64,000 nucleotides of DNA from Undaria pinnatifida (lineage: Eukaryota; Sar; Phaeophyceae; Laminariales; Alariaceae), in contig JABAKD010000030.1 in NCBI GenBank assembly GCA_012845835.1, positions 6,583,599 to 6,647,598 on the forward strand, given 5' to 3'. The notes beneath the pieces were generated by a model that was given only the letters and a program-made list of their open reading frames with translations, did no database searches and had not been told where the DNA came from. A program made the position numbers and the translations under genes. Of the stretch, positions 51,101 to 62,800 are shown piece by piece; within the stretch, counting starts at the first letter, position 1; every line of letters begins with the position of its first letter.

Positions 51101-54100
51101 CGACATGAGAAAAAACGTGCAGTACTCGTAGTATGACCATGTTCATACTACTTCGTAGCTGGTAGGAAAATACAAGGAAGACATTTTTTTTTTTTTTTCG
51201 CACACTTCCACTCTCCAGCTTCTGGACAAGCCGTGATCACAGGTGTCGTCCCTTCTTCCCCCCGGTTCTTGCCTTCATTTTTTTATCGCGCATAGGGTTC
51301 AGAAATCCCACTGCTCGTCGATTTTTCATCGAGTGTTGCTAACTCACGCTCTCGCGTTTTCCAAGTTAATTTGTGCGCAAGAAAAAGTCCCCACGAATGT
51401 ATACGCATATGCACTCGGGGGGATTCGAACTCACGAAACTGACCTATAATACCAGGCTCGAGGATACGAACCTGATACGCCATCGGGGCGACCGGCTGTT
51501 ATCAGGTTCAGGTGTACACGAGGCGGGTAGTATCATGTATATTCGAAATATTTGCGTTCGTATAGTTTATGTACTTCGAAGGATACTCGGATCTTTCTTT
51601 TTGTAGCACGAGCAAAAAGGTTCTGAATATTTTGTTGAACGTATGATACCTATGAGATAATTCAGTGCTGGGAGTCGCCGACCTAAATCCTTAACGCACA
51701 ACCCGTAATACGCGCGATCGGAGTATCACACACAGCTTGCAAAGATGAGTTTCGACAAAATATTCGATCTCACAGCTAGAGTGTATTTTAATTTTTATAA
51801 CATTCTTCATGCGGGGCGGCCGGTCGGCGCCTTTCCGCGCGTCCGCAGGCCAATATCGGCGTATTTTAGATCCAGCTGTTGTTTTTGGTGAGCGATATTT
51901 GGCGACGCCAGGTCGCGCATTCGCTTGCCGAAAGCAACCGCCCGGAGACAGCAACCGCCCGGAGAGCAAAATATAACGAGCTTGAAAGCTTTGATCTTAA
52001 TCATGCGGGTATACCAGTACTTGTTAAGCTACATCAGCCTGGTTAATTTGGTCTGTTCCTCGGGGTTGGGTTCTTTTTGTAATTGTTGTACATACCTGGT
52101 ACATAACGTAGTTGTTATTTAGATTAGTTGTTTTCCTCAGTCCGACTGCACCATGTATTTTTACACAGTTAATCACTGTCTGAAGACGATTTCCGGGTGC
52201 CTTTATGCTACATACCTGGTGTGTACTTCTGCGTTTTGCCAACCCTTTTGTTTATCCAAAATTTATTGTTTCATTGGGGGCGTTTTGCCGGCGCACAAAC
52301 GCTGCCGCGTTTCTTTTTCTGCTGGCACGGCGAACACTTTTTTTGTTTTTCTCTCTCCGTCATCCGTCCATCGTCCCCTCCGGCCGTTCCGCGCGTGCGG
52401 CCTTGTGCGCAGATCTTCGACGGCGAGGAGTTCTCAAAGATGGCAAGGCTTTGGACATACGGGTACGACGTTTACACACCGAAGCGAAGCTACATCGTGC
52501 ACGACTACAGCCACCCAGATGATGCCACGGTAAGATGGCTATGATATTGTGGCAGCAGCAACAACAACAACAGCAACAGCAATCGTCCTTCCCTCCCCCC
52601 CTCATCCCCCCCCCGTTCCCTCCTCTGTAAACCCCTTTACAACTCCCTCGCTCCGTCCGCAGACGGGCTCTTGGAGGAAAAACACGAATGCGGAAGGTGC
52701 CCGCCAAAACGCTAAGCTCGGGGCGAACCAGCGGCTGTGGGATCTGATGGAAATGCCGAAGTTCACGGAAAAAGGAAGGAGGGATGTTCAGGGCGGACCT
52801 TGGGGCCTGGGAGATCGGCGGACGCTGGACCAGTTCATCGAGTTCACCGGCGTGAGTTGAATGTTATTTGCTTGCTTACGCGTGATGCGATCGCGTGACA
52901 AACACGAGTGATGAGAGAGATAAAGTGGCGTTTCCCCCGTCGAGGGGGCCGAGGGAGGGGCGGGAGCGGAAGGAGGAGCGGAAATCGGAGGACGGAGGAG
53001 AATTAAGTCCTTCGGGACTGCACTCTCGTTTCGGAGACAGAATACTCGTGATTTTGGCTTAGATATACGTGTTTCACAGGTTTTTAGGGAAAAAAGGCTT
53101 TGAGGACGGCGGGGTGATGGGGAGAGAGCTGAATGGGGCGGGGACAGGGGGGGGGGGGCGTTGAGTGGGAATCGAATCCGCCCTGTCCCCCCTCTTCTCG
53201 TGCCGGTCCACGAGTCGAGAGAGGCGAGGCACGCGAGACGCGGTCCAGGTTTTCTTTTTGTTTTAATATTTGTTTGTCACGGAGGAGGAAAATCGGGGGG
53301 GTGACGCGCGCTTTTTCGGCTGCTTGCCGGCAGGTGACCCTCCGCAGTCTGCGGTGGACATGCTGCTGCGAGGACAGAAACAATTATATCGATCTTTCGC
53401 ATGGTATCATAGGGCGCATTTCACAGACAGGCGCAGTAGCCTCTGCGAAACGCAACTGGAGCATTGGCTTCGTGGCCCTTGTAGCTGCGAGCTCCGCTTA
53501 TTCGTCTTAGTTATGGCTGATCGTGTGTGCGTGTTGTATCGCGCAAATATAGAGTGCCGGAGAGCGCGAGCCATCTCCCCTCTCCCCTCCCTCATCCGTC
53601 CCTCCCTCCTCTCCCCTCCCGCCCTCGCCTTTCCCTCCCTCCCTCCCTCTCTTCCTCCTCCCTCCTTCCTCTCTCCCCGCGCTCCCCTACCCCTACCAAA
53701 CGTTTGATGTAAAAATAAAATACGCGATCTCGGTCAACGAACAGGTCGATCTCCGAAACAAGAAGTGGATCGGGACGACGGGAGACCGGTGCGGCAGCGG
53801 CGTGGAGTGGGTGCCCTATTCTCTCGCGAGGGGCGGCGATAAAGGGGGCAGTAATGGCGGCGGCGACGGTGGGGGAGAGGGAGGGTTCAAGTCTTGGAAG
53901 AGCACGACAGGCGTCGACCCTATCGACGTGGGCCCGCGCTGGGACGAGGTTAGGCTCAAGCTGGAGGACTTGGGTATAAACGTCTGGTGGGGCCCCGCGC
54001 CGGGAAACCACCAGGAGGGTATACCTCCCAACCCTCCCGCCATTGGCATGATTGGGACGTTCGACCCTGCCGTGACCGCCAATAACGCCGGCGATGGTGG

Positions 54101-54566
54101 TGACGGTGGCGGTGGCGGCGGCGGCGTTAGCGAAGACAAGGGGGGTGGATCACCCTTGGATATAGTTCCCGTAGGGGCGATGCCGATGCCGCAGATATCG
54201 GAAGGCGGGGTGTCGTCGAGGAGCGGGGTGGGGGCGATGCCGCCGCCACCGAACTTGGAAGGCGGCGTGCCGTCGGGAGGTGGGGCGTCATCGGAAGGCG
54301 GATTGTCGTGGGTGGCTCTAGGCGCGCTGCTCTCGGCGTGCGTGGGAACAGCCGGAGTCGTGATGTCGTTGGCGCGCCGGAAGAGCGGGAAGAGCGGGGG
54401 AGAGCGTAGGCCGGGCGCTCGAAAGGGCCGACGCGAGTCTGCTGCTGCTGCCGCCGCCGCCACGGATTGGCAGGGTAACGCTTTTTCCACCGCGGCGATA
54501 TCTCCATCGGGGTTGCACGAGTTTGTCTGGCAGACGTTAAGCAGCAATAAGGACCACAACGTGTGA
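42196..54566 (+). CDS. GT60-type glycosyltransferase (Skp1 GlcNAc-transferase family) with signal peptide and C-terminal TM
   Basis: Nine exons: 42196-42378, 43153-43362, 46468-46563, 47632-47741, 48919-49051, 50143-50253, 52413-52529, 52663-52851, 53745-54566; 656 aa, all phases consistent. The core matches the GT60/PF11397 family: LWAGIASFRDSRCGQTLFNM, ITAGVVQQNE, GPCWGRHLQ, the metal-binding FCMQTDSHMDF (D177-S-H179), NEYGVLSTYVQDF, TTWGAGFSFSKCHAERAVPY DPYL, and FDGEEFSKMARLWTYGYDVY. Family members transfer GlcNAc (Skp1 hydroxyproline in Dictyostelium); the substrate here is unknown. Exon 1 encodes a hydrophobic N-terminus (CRLAAWWFFVGAVAW), a probable signal peptide. An upstream in-frame ATG at 42148 would add 16 residues. 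The last exon adds a Gly/Pro-rich region and a membrane helix at about 570-592 (LSWVALGALLSACVGTAGVV) followed by basic residues. Intron 6 has a GC donor. Confidence 0.88.
43787..44972 (+). repeat. Cluster of truncated repeat heads and C-runs with ~310-bp tandem duplication
   Basis: In GT60 intron 2, three truncated heads of the 240-bp repeat (about 43787, 44648 and 44764; words CCGTCAGATTTRYCCCCTT and TTTCCRCGCACA) alternate with C-rich runs. A further duplicated unit lies at about 43968-44190 and 44282-44490 (TCAAACGCCCCACYTA, GATATCACSTCANTATCTTT, CCTAGCACCACRCGTATARC). The long Pro or Gly frames here are artefacts of the C-runs. Confidence 0.7.
44973..45210 (+). repeat. ~240-bp dispersed repeat, copy 4 (full length)
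   Basis: CAGCTGTCAGATTTTGTCCC to TGTATTTTCATTTTTTATAA, very close to copies at 13820 and 25904. It lies in GT60 intron 2. Confidence 0.9.
45441..46001 (-). mobile_element. ~560-bp dispersed repeat, copy 4 (uninterrupted)
   Basis: On minus, from 46001 (GGTACTCAATTTGTGCATGG) through GAACCGCTCGTAAGACGGAC to TTGCCAACCAACGCCAACCC, CAAAATACATATAATGTTTT and CCGAGGCCAA at 45441. It is the empty-site counterpart of the copy at 25390-26180. An open frame of about 65 codons (45798-45601) is similar to that of copy 2 but unrecognised. Confidence 0.8.
46107..46374 (-). mobile_element. tRNA-derived SINE, copy D
   Basis: Reverse orientation: the T-run end (46107-46126) comes first, then CAAGCCGTGGTCACAGGTGT and CTCACGCTCTCGCG, with B-box complement GGATTCGAACTC and A-box complement CCTGATACGCCA at about 46350-46361. 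About 40 bp of the internal body (the GCGCGATA region) is missing compared with copy B. Confidence 0.88.
47398..47631 (+). repeat. (AAC)-rich repeat abutting the exon 4 acceptor
   Basis: Imperfect AACAACGTCAACAAC/ATCAACAACA array running up to the AG at 47630-47631. Little pyrimidine tract is left before this acceptor. Confidence 0.8.
50945..51110 (-). repeat. SINE fragment (diverged)
   Basis: Shares TCTTGACAAGCCGT, GACAGGTGTCTCCCCTCCTC, CGCGCATAGGGTT and GTCGATTTTCATCGA with the reverse strand of the SINE body; the tRNA head is missing. It lies about 75 bp from copy E. Confidence 0.65.
51185..51496 (-). mobile_element. tRNA-derived SINE, copy E
   Basis: Complete reverse-strand copy: T-run at 51185-51198, full body, B-box complement GGATTCGAACTC, A-box complement CCTGATACGCCA, ending GGGGCGACCGGC. 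Two short insertions (AATACC and ATACGA) occur in the tRNA head. It is in GT60 intron 6. Confidence 0.9.
51664..51800 (+). repeat. ~240-bp dispersed repeat, copy 5 (5'-truncated)
   Basis: TGGGAGTCGCCGACCTAAAT to GTATTTTAATTTTTATAA. It lacks the first 100 or so bp and a short internal GAGGACA segment. It lies in GT60 intron 6. Confidence 0.85.
53565..53692 (+). repeat. (CCCTCC) polypyrimidine tract in GT60 intron 8
   Basis: C/T-only stretch upstream of exon 9; it probably contributes to 3' splice-site recognition. Confidence 0.7.
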
Positions 54567-54621
54567 TTTGGCGCGGGGGGAGTGGGGGGAGATGAACGAT
54601 AACATCATGAATTGAGCGATT

Positions 54622-54672
54622 GATGGATGGGTGGGTGGGTGGGTGGGTGGGGGGGTGGGTGGGTGGGTGGGC
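54622..54672 (+). repeat. (GGGT)n microsatellite
   Basis: Nearly pure GGGT tetramers with one GGGGGG interruption, just 3' of the GT60 stop codon. Confidence 0.9.
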
Positions 54673-54912
54673 AGGTGAGAAGAAGCACGCGTGGGGGGGG
54701 GGGGGAGAATGGACACTTTACGTTACGTATTATTATTCTTCCGTACGGTTATTTTGTTTTTAAGGGCAAGCCATGTTTTTTGTATGATTACCAGGTGTAG
54801 TTACATTTTCGATAGTTGATGGAATGTGTGCGTTATGCTTCATAAATAGTAGGCGCGTGTCGCGCGCATTGTAGGTACATGGTCGTGTTTATTTCCATTA
54901 TTTTGTTTCCAG

Positions 54913-54975
54913 TACTATTGTCAGTACCAGTATCAGTACCAGTATCAGTTCCAGTGTCAGCACCAGTATTAATGC
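54913..54975 (+). repeat. CAGTACCAGTAT minisatellite
   Basis: About five imperfect 12-bp units of AGTACCAGTATC; the same words recur near 55315-55370. Confidence 0.75.
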
Positions 54976-56071
54976 TGGTTCTAATATCAGCACAGCAGTG
55001 GGGGGCTTCCAATAGTGCCGATCTGTGCCAGCCCAATATACCGGCACTATTCAGGGCTCCAGCACTGTTGGGAACAAATATGTCGATTGACGGCACTCTT
55101 GAGTTTTGACGGAAAACCGTCAAGGACCGCTTCATACTAAAACCAGTATATCACGTCTAACGAGGCCTTGACGGGACAAAACTAGACAGTCAAACCACAT
55201 ATTTGGTTGGGAATAGGGTTTATAGAGGTCTCCAGTCTTGCCAGGAGATTTTACCGGCACTATTGAGGGCAGTGGCAACATCCCACCGGTACTATTGGGA
55301 ACCCCCCATTGTACCAGTATCAACCCATTACTGTTGGGAGCCCGCCTCTGTACCAGTATCAATATCAATCAACATCAACCCACCCATTGTTTTCATTAGT
55401 TCTTCTCTCTAAATAAACATTAGCTTAAGCGTATATGATGTATGATGTCAGTATGTCTGTATAACGTCCGGTTACCCTTGGCGTTCCAATGGTATATACG
55501 CAAGGTGTATACGTATGCAAGGTGTATATGCAAGGTGTATATGCAAGGTATATATGCAAGGTGCGCTTCATTTTTGGTGGTGGGTTGGTGGTGTGGGTAG
55601 GCAGGCAAAGCTCAGTTTTTTTTTCTTCGCGGCGCGGCATATGATGCAATAGTGCACCTTGCGAGCGTAATGGCGTGCGGCGTGCGTGTCGCATAACGCG
55701 GTTTGGACGCTAAACGGCCGGTCCCCTAGCCCGGCAAGCACCCCGAGCTGCTCCGCGTGGCCGATCTTGTAATCGTAGTTTTCTTTCCCTGCTGCAATTC
55801 CAAAAGGGAGGCGCCTTACGTGTCGCAAGCCAATGAGTGGTGTTCAAGTGCTGCTCCCCAGTGTGTCGTTTTTTTGGGGGGGTGACTAGGGACGGCCAGG
55901 TGGCCGATTTCGTATATTGTATGTGATACAGGAGTGCTCCCTCTAAAATGCCGATTGAGTAGCGCCGATTTCCCGCTATAGTGCATGTGAAAACGGTTGG
56001 CACATATAGGAACAGCTGGTAGTGTCAATATTCGGAGTAGTGCCGGTTGCCGCTATTGTGCGCCCGTGCTT

Positions 56072-56105
56072 CCCTCTATAGTGCACGTACCGGCACAATA
56101 GAGGG
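56072..56105. repeat. Perfect-type hairpin
   Basis: Arms CCCTCTATAGTGC and GCACAATAGAGGG pair with one mismatch around an 8-nt loop. Confidence 0.7.
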
Positions 56106-56826
56106 ACTACTACTACTGCTGTACGAAGAAAGCGAAAGCCAGTCCTTTTGGGGGCCCTTTTAGTAAATACCGACCAAAAACACGAGAGGTGCGATCTTAT
56201 AAGCCGTCTAGCAAGAGCGTGTGGCAGTACAAGTATCAGTTGGCATGCTGCACGCCTGTTGTGTAGCTTAGTACCCTCTACCCAGCAGCCCGGGCTCCGT
56301 CGTGTGGTCTATAGTCTGTACTCGGCACATTTTCTTTTCTTTTTTTCCCCCGCAATCCCAAAGGGGATCCAAGTATAAATAGACAACAACACCGGGACGA
56401 CCAAGAGAGGGAAGTATCTAAATTGAGTACACTGCCGCTGAAACGACGTCAGTACGGGCAACGCTTTTATGGCAAAAAGAGAGAGCGGCGGCTGCCGCTG
56501 TTTCTGCTCAAGCAACGTCATTGTTGGCAAAACACTCTTCTGTGGAGCCGCATAACACGTGTACGACCTAAAAAATCGGAACAACGCGCCAACGAATATC
56601 GTTGGCGCTGCATTGCGGCACGTCATCGGTAGACTGCTGGACTACCCTTAGCAGCTGCTGTGTCGATCAAACTCGACGGTTGATCACCGCTGGCTCTGTT
56701 GCAAGAACAACCGCAACATCCCCTCCCCGCTGAGCCCCCTCCCCCCCCCCCTTCAAATCGTATCGTAGGGATACGACGCCTATTGTCTTAAGGCTATGCA
56801 TGATAATGCCCCCCCCCCCCCTCAAA

Positions 56827-59800
56827 TTAATCGCTCGGCTGCGCCAATCGTTCTCCTCCTCCTCCTTGCAATTCGGCGGCGCCCATGCCGGGCGGGGCCC
56901 CGGAACCCTCCATGGCTTCGCCTCCCCTTCTGAACGCGATGTCGAGACCCGGGTTGCTCGATTGAGAGAGGCGAACGGCCGCTTCCGCTATCTCGTCGCA
57001 AGAATTCGCGCCGATCTTTTTTTTTTTTTTCCGTTTTCGTTCCCGATATCGTTTTTCATTTTCGATTCGGTTTCGTTTTCACGTTCGGTTCGTGTTAATT
57101 TTCGTTTTAGAATGCGTTATCGTTTTCGCGTCCCATTTTTGTTCAAGTTTTTCGGTTTTTGTTTTGGTGAGAGAGCACACGACCACAACGCAAACGCAGC
57201 GGAAACCAACCGACCGACCGACAGACCGACACAGTCGCCACCGCCGAACGTGAAAAGAGGCCGATTTTCCGAAGTGCGATATGCAGGCAGAGCAAACAAA
57301 AAGAGGGAAAGCGGGGACAGAAGAAAAAAGAGGGGAGGGGGTTAAAGGTGGACACAAATATAGTATGGCTAATGTCGTGGTGGTGGATGCGGCAAAAAAA
57401 ATAGGAATAGAGCAGTGTGCGTCAACGAAAAAATGCAACCACAAAAATCTCAGGAAGGAAGGAGGCAAGAGGGACACAAGGAAGGAAGGAAAGGCGCTGT
57501 CGCCGACGGCACGAACAGGCAGCGCGCGCATCAACCACTCAAAACACATCGCAAACGAACGCGACACGTCACGATGGAAACCGACCCAAAGGAAACATAT
57601 ATATCCCGTCTCTCACGAAGGAGAGGGTCCGCCCCCTTCCCCCTACGCGGGACCCCAATAAACAACACCGGGCATACGTATCAGACGGAGGGCGCGGGGG
57701 GGGGAGGTGCCGCTGCTTTTGAGCATCTCTGGTAAATAGCACATTGCTCCATGAAGTTAGTCAATCGCCGACGACGAAAAACACTAGAGCTAAGCTCAGC
57801 GCAAAAGTAAAAAACAATACCTCTAGCGTTTGCAGCCAGGGACAGCCGCCCAAGCCGTCGAGGAGAGCCTCCACGCCAGCGCCCGTGAGCCCGTTGGCGC
57901 CGAGGTCCAGCGTCTTCAGCGCACATCCGGAAAGCAGCGCCTCCAACACTAGGGTAACGCCTGAATATCACGGCATGGTCGGCGCGCCACGCAACGGCAA
58001 GAACGACAGCAACAGAAAGAAAGAAAATCGTGACGCACAATGAAAAAAAAAAAAAAAACCCGGTTCCACATCATCGCGAATGGACGCTGTTCTACGGTGC
58101 GAGAGGTAGTGCACTTCTTGTGCCGAAAGCGAATCTGAAAAACAAGGCTCCTTTACCTGTTACAAACACTAAAACTACCATGTCGTCGCGACGTCATTTC
58201 TCGTTTCGAAAAACGATTGTTTTGCATACCTGGGCCACGGGTTTTGCTAATCGGATTGCACTTTCAGTTTGACGCGCGCTACGCCATTAATAGCGGTGCG
58301 GCACATTTTTTTCTGGGGTGTTCCTCAATCTGGGAGCTTAACACATGCCCTTCTTGACCAAAAAAAAAAAAGAATTGGAGAAAAAAAATGAAAAAGAAAA
58401 AGTGCTGGCCGGATGAAAATCCCATGGCCTAGGTATATATAGACCGACAATCATCCAAAAAAATGACCTCGCGTTCCGACAATTTTGGGTTTATAAGGAG
58501 CCTCCCGCCCTTGAGAAACCTTTTCCAGACGAAAAAAAAGTGCTACCTCAGTCGTAGCACGCAACGTTTGCTCAAAACCACATTGTGAGTGAGGACGCGT
58601 GCGCTACGACAGAGGTATCACTTTTTGTCTGAAATCGTTTCTGAACGAACGAGGCTCTTCAAGCCCAGCCGGTCGCCCGGGTGGCGTATCAGGTTAGTAT
58701 CCTCGAGCCTGGTATTACAGGTCAGTTTCGTGAGTTCGAATCCCCACGAGTGCATACGCGTATACGTTCGTGGGGGACTTTTTCTTGCGCACAAATTGAC
58801 TTGCGGAAAGAGTGAAAGCGTAAGTTAGCAACGCTCGAAGAAAAATCGACGATCAGTGGGATTGCTGAACCCTATGCGCGATAAAAAAAATGAAGGCAAG
58901 AAACCGAGGGGGAGAAGGGACGACACCTGTGACCGCGGCTTGTCCAGAAGCTGGAAAGTAGACGTGTGCGAAAAAAAACAAAAAATCGTCGGAAATAGGC
59001 CACTGTTTTGAACGACTCTCGCCGTGTACCTCGAGGCCACGGGATTTTTCATCCGAGATCATGGCAGTTTTATTTTCCTCCCAAATCAGTTTTTTGGGAG
59101 AGGTCTTTTAAGCTCCCAAGTTGAGGAAACCTCAGAAAAAACAACAATGGTTGGTGCACCTCTATCGTCGCACGCGTCTGACGACAGACCTCCTCAAGTG
59201 AGAATCTCTGGAAGAAAAAAGTTGTGGATCACTATCCGCAGCATGTGCTCGCAACATCACCTCTTTTCACCCCACCAGCAACAACGCAGTTTTCTTCTCG
59301 GCCACCACGCCACCACACCCTAGAAGCAGCAGGAACGGAAAATGTATCTTTTATCGTTTTTCAAATTTTATTTGATTTCATTTTCGTTTTTTTTTTCGTC
59401 GCGTTCGCCGGGCCTATCATACCACACCACATACCTTCATCGCCACACGCGTTGTGGAACAGCTTTGCCTCCCTCAATCCCGAGGCGGAAATCACCGCCC
59501 CGATCCCCGCCCCGCTCAAGGCACTCCCGCTCACGTCCAACACCGCCAACGCCGGACCCGCGGCCCGCCCGATCGCCGCCGCCCCCTCATCCCCAACCCC
59601 GTTATACCCGATCGACAGCGATTCCAGTCGTGGCGCACCACCGCACGAAAGGGCGTCGGCGATGGCAGACGCGCCGGCGGTCCCCAGGTCGTTCTTGGAG
59701 AGATCGAGCGTCTCCAGCAGTGGCAGCATCCCCCCAGCGTTCGATGAAGCTTCGGCATTCCCGCCGTTGGCGCTGGTACCGGTGATGGCGGTATTGGCGT

Positions 59801-62800
59801 TGGCTGGAGAGAGAGCCGCGGCGAGGGCGGTCGCGGCGCCGACCCCAAGCCCAGCTTCCGCCAGACGGAGAACCCGGAGTGTTGATGCCGCGCTGCTACA
59901 ACCACTACCGCCGCCGCCGCTGCTACCGCTACCACGGAAACTACCGGCTGCTGCCACGAGGGCGCCAAAGAGGGCGGCGCCGCCCTCGTCTCCGAGAGGG
60001 TTCTTCGAAACATCGAGGAACTCCAGACGAGGCGGACCACTACCACCACCATCACCACTACCATCATCACCACCACCATCACCACCACCACTACCATCGG
60101 AGGAAAAAGGCCGGGAAGGGAACAGGGCGCGGCCAACAGCCTCCGCGGCCGCCGCGTCGAGCGCGTTGCCGGAGAGGTCGAGGCGCAGGAGCGTTGAGTT
60201 GCGGGAGAGTCCGGCTGAGAGAGCCCTGATCCCTGGCTCCCCCAGCTTGTTGCGCCCGAGCCTTAAATCCTAGTGGTTTCGCATGCGTCACGGTGCAAGC
60301 GCGGTGTGGGGATGGGAAGAGGGCGCGAGATAGGTGCGTGGCAGAGGGATGGCCGATAGGATAATAAAAAATAGGAGCACCGGCAGCAATAACAATAACA
60401 CAATGGAAACTACGAAACCATTTAACGATAATCCATAACTAACGCACGACTTCAAGTTTTATTGTCTCTCTTCTACTGAGAATTTCCCACCGGAGGGCAG
60501 ACTACCACAGAGTTGTCGTTGCTGTCGGGTCCTTAACGCTCTCGAGACAAAATATACCGGTATGTAATAGCAGCACGTACAATGGTGTTACCATTGTAGC
60601 ACGCGAGGACACGCATCGAGGCCGCGGTGCCAGTAAGGAACAAAACGAGACAACCAACGGGACCTCTAAGTGTCTCCCAACCCTGCCCCACCCCCGGGTC
60701 TCTCCCCCCCCCCCAGTCCATGCCTCACCGTTAGGGTAGGGTGTGTCTCCAGGAGGGCGGCAAGGCCCTCTCCTGAACACACGGACTTGTACTCTAGGTC
60801 AAGCACCAGGAGCCCTCGGTTGGACCGCAGTCTCTCCACCAGCGCGTTCACTCCCTTCGAAGAGAAAGAGGGAGGGGGGAACAGAGGGTGGTTCAGCAAC
60901 ACGAGCACCTACCTACGCTAAACAGCTATTGTAGCATACACTAAGCCAGGTGTCATGGTCGTGGAGCCACAAGCGCATATCAAGCGTGTCAAGCCCGCAA
61001 AGCTAGGAAGGGCGTTGGGCTCCTGCCATCTGAAGTACTTCGACCGAGAGAAATATAGAGCGAGAATCGAACAGAAATACATATACTTGAGCGAGAGAGC
61101 AATAGAGAGACACACGAGAGATATATCGATATGATTAGAGAGCGAGAGGTAAAGACAAAAGCAACACAGAGCTATATCTCGATCGAGATACATATTATAC
61201 CTGGTATATTCAAGTATAGAGATGGAGATGAGAATCATCAACATACCCTGCCCACGCAACCAACGCCCACGTGCCAGTCAGCCAACAAACTATTAATACT
61301 TACCGAATCATCCATCCAACCCACCGAAATCTTCGGCACTCACAGTCAGCCAGCCGCCATCACCCAACCCATTACTGCTTGACACCCCCACGTCTCAAGA
61401 CACACCTCGTCACCGAAGCTATTATCCCCGAGGCAGAGTGATCGGAGGGTGGTGTTCCTCGACAGGGCCTGTCCGAACGCGGCGGCCTCGGCGGCGGCCA
61501 GCGGGTGCCCGGAGGCAAGAAGTTCCTTTAGGGAGGTGTTGGAGGCCAGGGCTGCCGAGAGGGCCATGGCCTCCGCTACTCCGAACTTCCTCGTGCTCAG
61601 GATGCACATGGTGTTCGCCTATGCAGACAGGGAGGGAGGTAAGGAGGGAGAGAGGGAGGGAGGGAGGGAGGGAAGGAGAGAGGGAAGGAGGGAGGGAGGG
61701 AGGGGGGGAGAGAGGGAAGGAGAGAGGGAGGGAGGGAGAGAGGGAGGGAGGAAGGGGGCGGTCATAGCATGGGGGGACATAAGAGAGGCGACGGGGAGGG
61801 GGGGGGCATGAACGAGAGATTTTCAGATTGGCTCAAATTGTGCTAAAATTGCGCAACGGTGAGCGCTGACCGATCAACGCCAGCAGCTGCCGCGGTGAGT
61901 GTAGAAGTGAGAGGTGTGACTCGCAGTCTCGCACTCAAGCCGCGAGCATCATGGTTGCTATGGAGGGGCTCGCGATGAAACGCGCGCGTTCATGCGTATG
62001 CCCTAGAGATACGAGCGATGCGAGCACGCAAGCGATGCAAGCGATGCAAGCGGTGCAAGCGATGCAAGCGGTGCAAGCGATGCAAGCGATGCAAGCGATG
62101 CAAGCGATGCAAGCGATGCAAGCGATGCAAGCGATGCAAGGGAGCGATGCAAGGGAGCGATGCAAGGGAGCGATGCAAGGAGCGATGCAAGGGAGCGATG
62201 CAAGGGAGCAATGCAAGGGAGCGATGCAAGGGAGCGATGCAAGGGAGCGATGCAAGGGAGCGATGCAAGGGAGAGATGCAAGGGAGCGATGCAAGGGAGC
62301 GATGCAAGGGAGCGATGCAAGGGAGCGATGCAAGGGAGCGATGCAAGGGAGCGACGCAAGGCAGCGATGCAAGGGAGCGATGCAAGGCAGCGATGCAAGG
62401 GAGCGATGCAAGGGAGCGATGCAAGGCAGCGATGCAAGGGAGAGATGCAAGGGAGCGATGCAAGGGAGCGATGCAAGGGAGCGATGCAAGGGAGCGATGC
62501 AAGGGAGCGATGCAAGGGAGCGATGCAAGGGAGCGATGCAAGGGAGCGATGCAAGGCAGCGATGCAAGGGAGCGATGCAAGGGAGCGATGCAAGGGAGCG
62601 ATGCAAGCGACGCAAGCGACGCAAGGGAGCGACGCAAGGGAGCGACGCAAGGGAGCGACGCAAGGGAGCGACGCAAGGCAGCGACGGGAGCGATGCAAGG
62701 GAGCGATGCAAGCGATGCAAGCGATGCAAGCGATGCAAGCGATGCAAGCGATGCAAGCGATGCAAGCGATGCAAGCGATGCAAGCGATGCAAGCGATGCA

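Larger units (their letters stand above)
54567..56826. other. Convergent intergenic region between GT60 and LRR genes
   Basis: No gene recognised. It contains a (GGGT)n tract (54622-54672), a G-run, a CAGTACCAGTAT minisatellite (about 54913-54975), several CAATAGTGC/GCACTATTG words (55.0-56.1 kb) and a strong hairpin at 56072-56105. Confidence 0.5.

Noticed and set aside
53816-54559. Minus-strand frame of 247 codons, Pro-rich
   Set aside because: Antisense shadow of the last glycosyltransferase exon.
59224-60273. Plus-strand frame of 349 codons, Pro/Ala/Ser-rich
   Set aside because: Shadow of the large LRR exon on minus, which has the LRR consensus and consistent splice phases.
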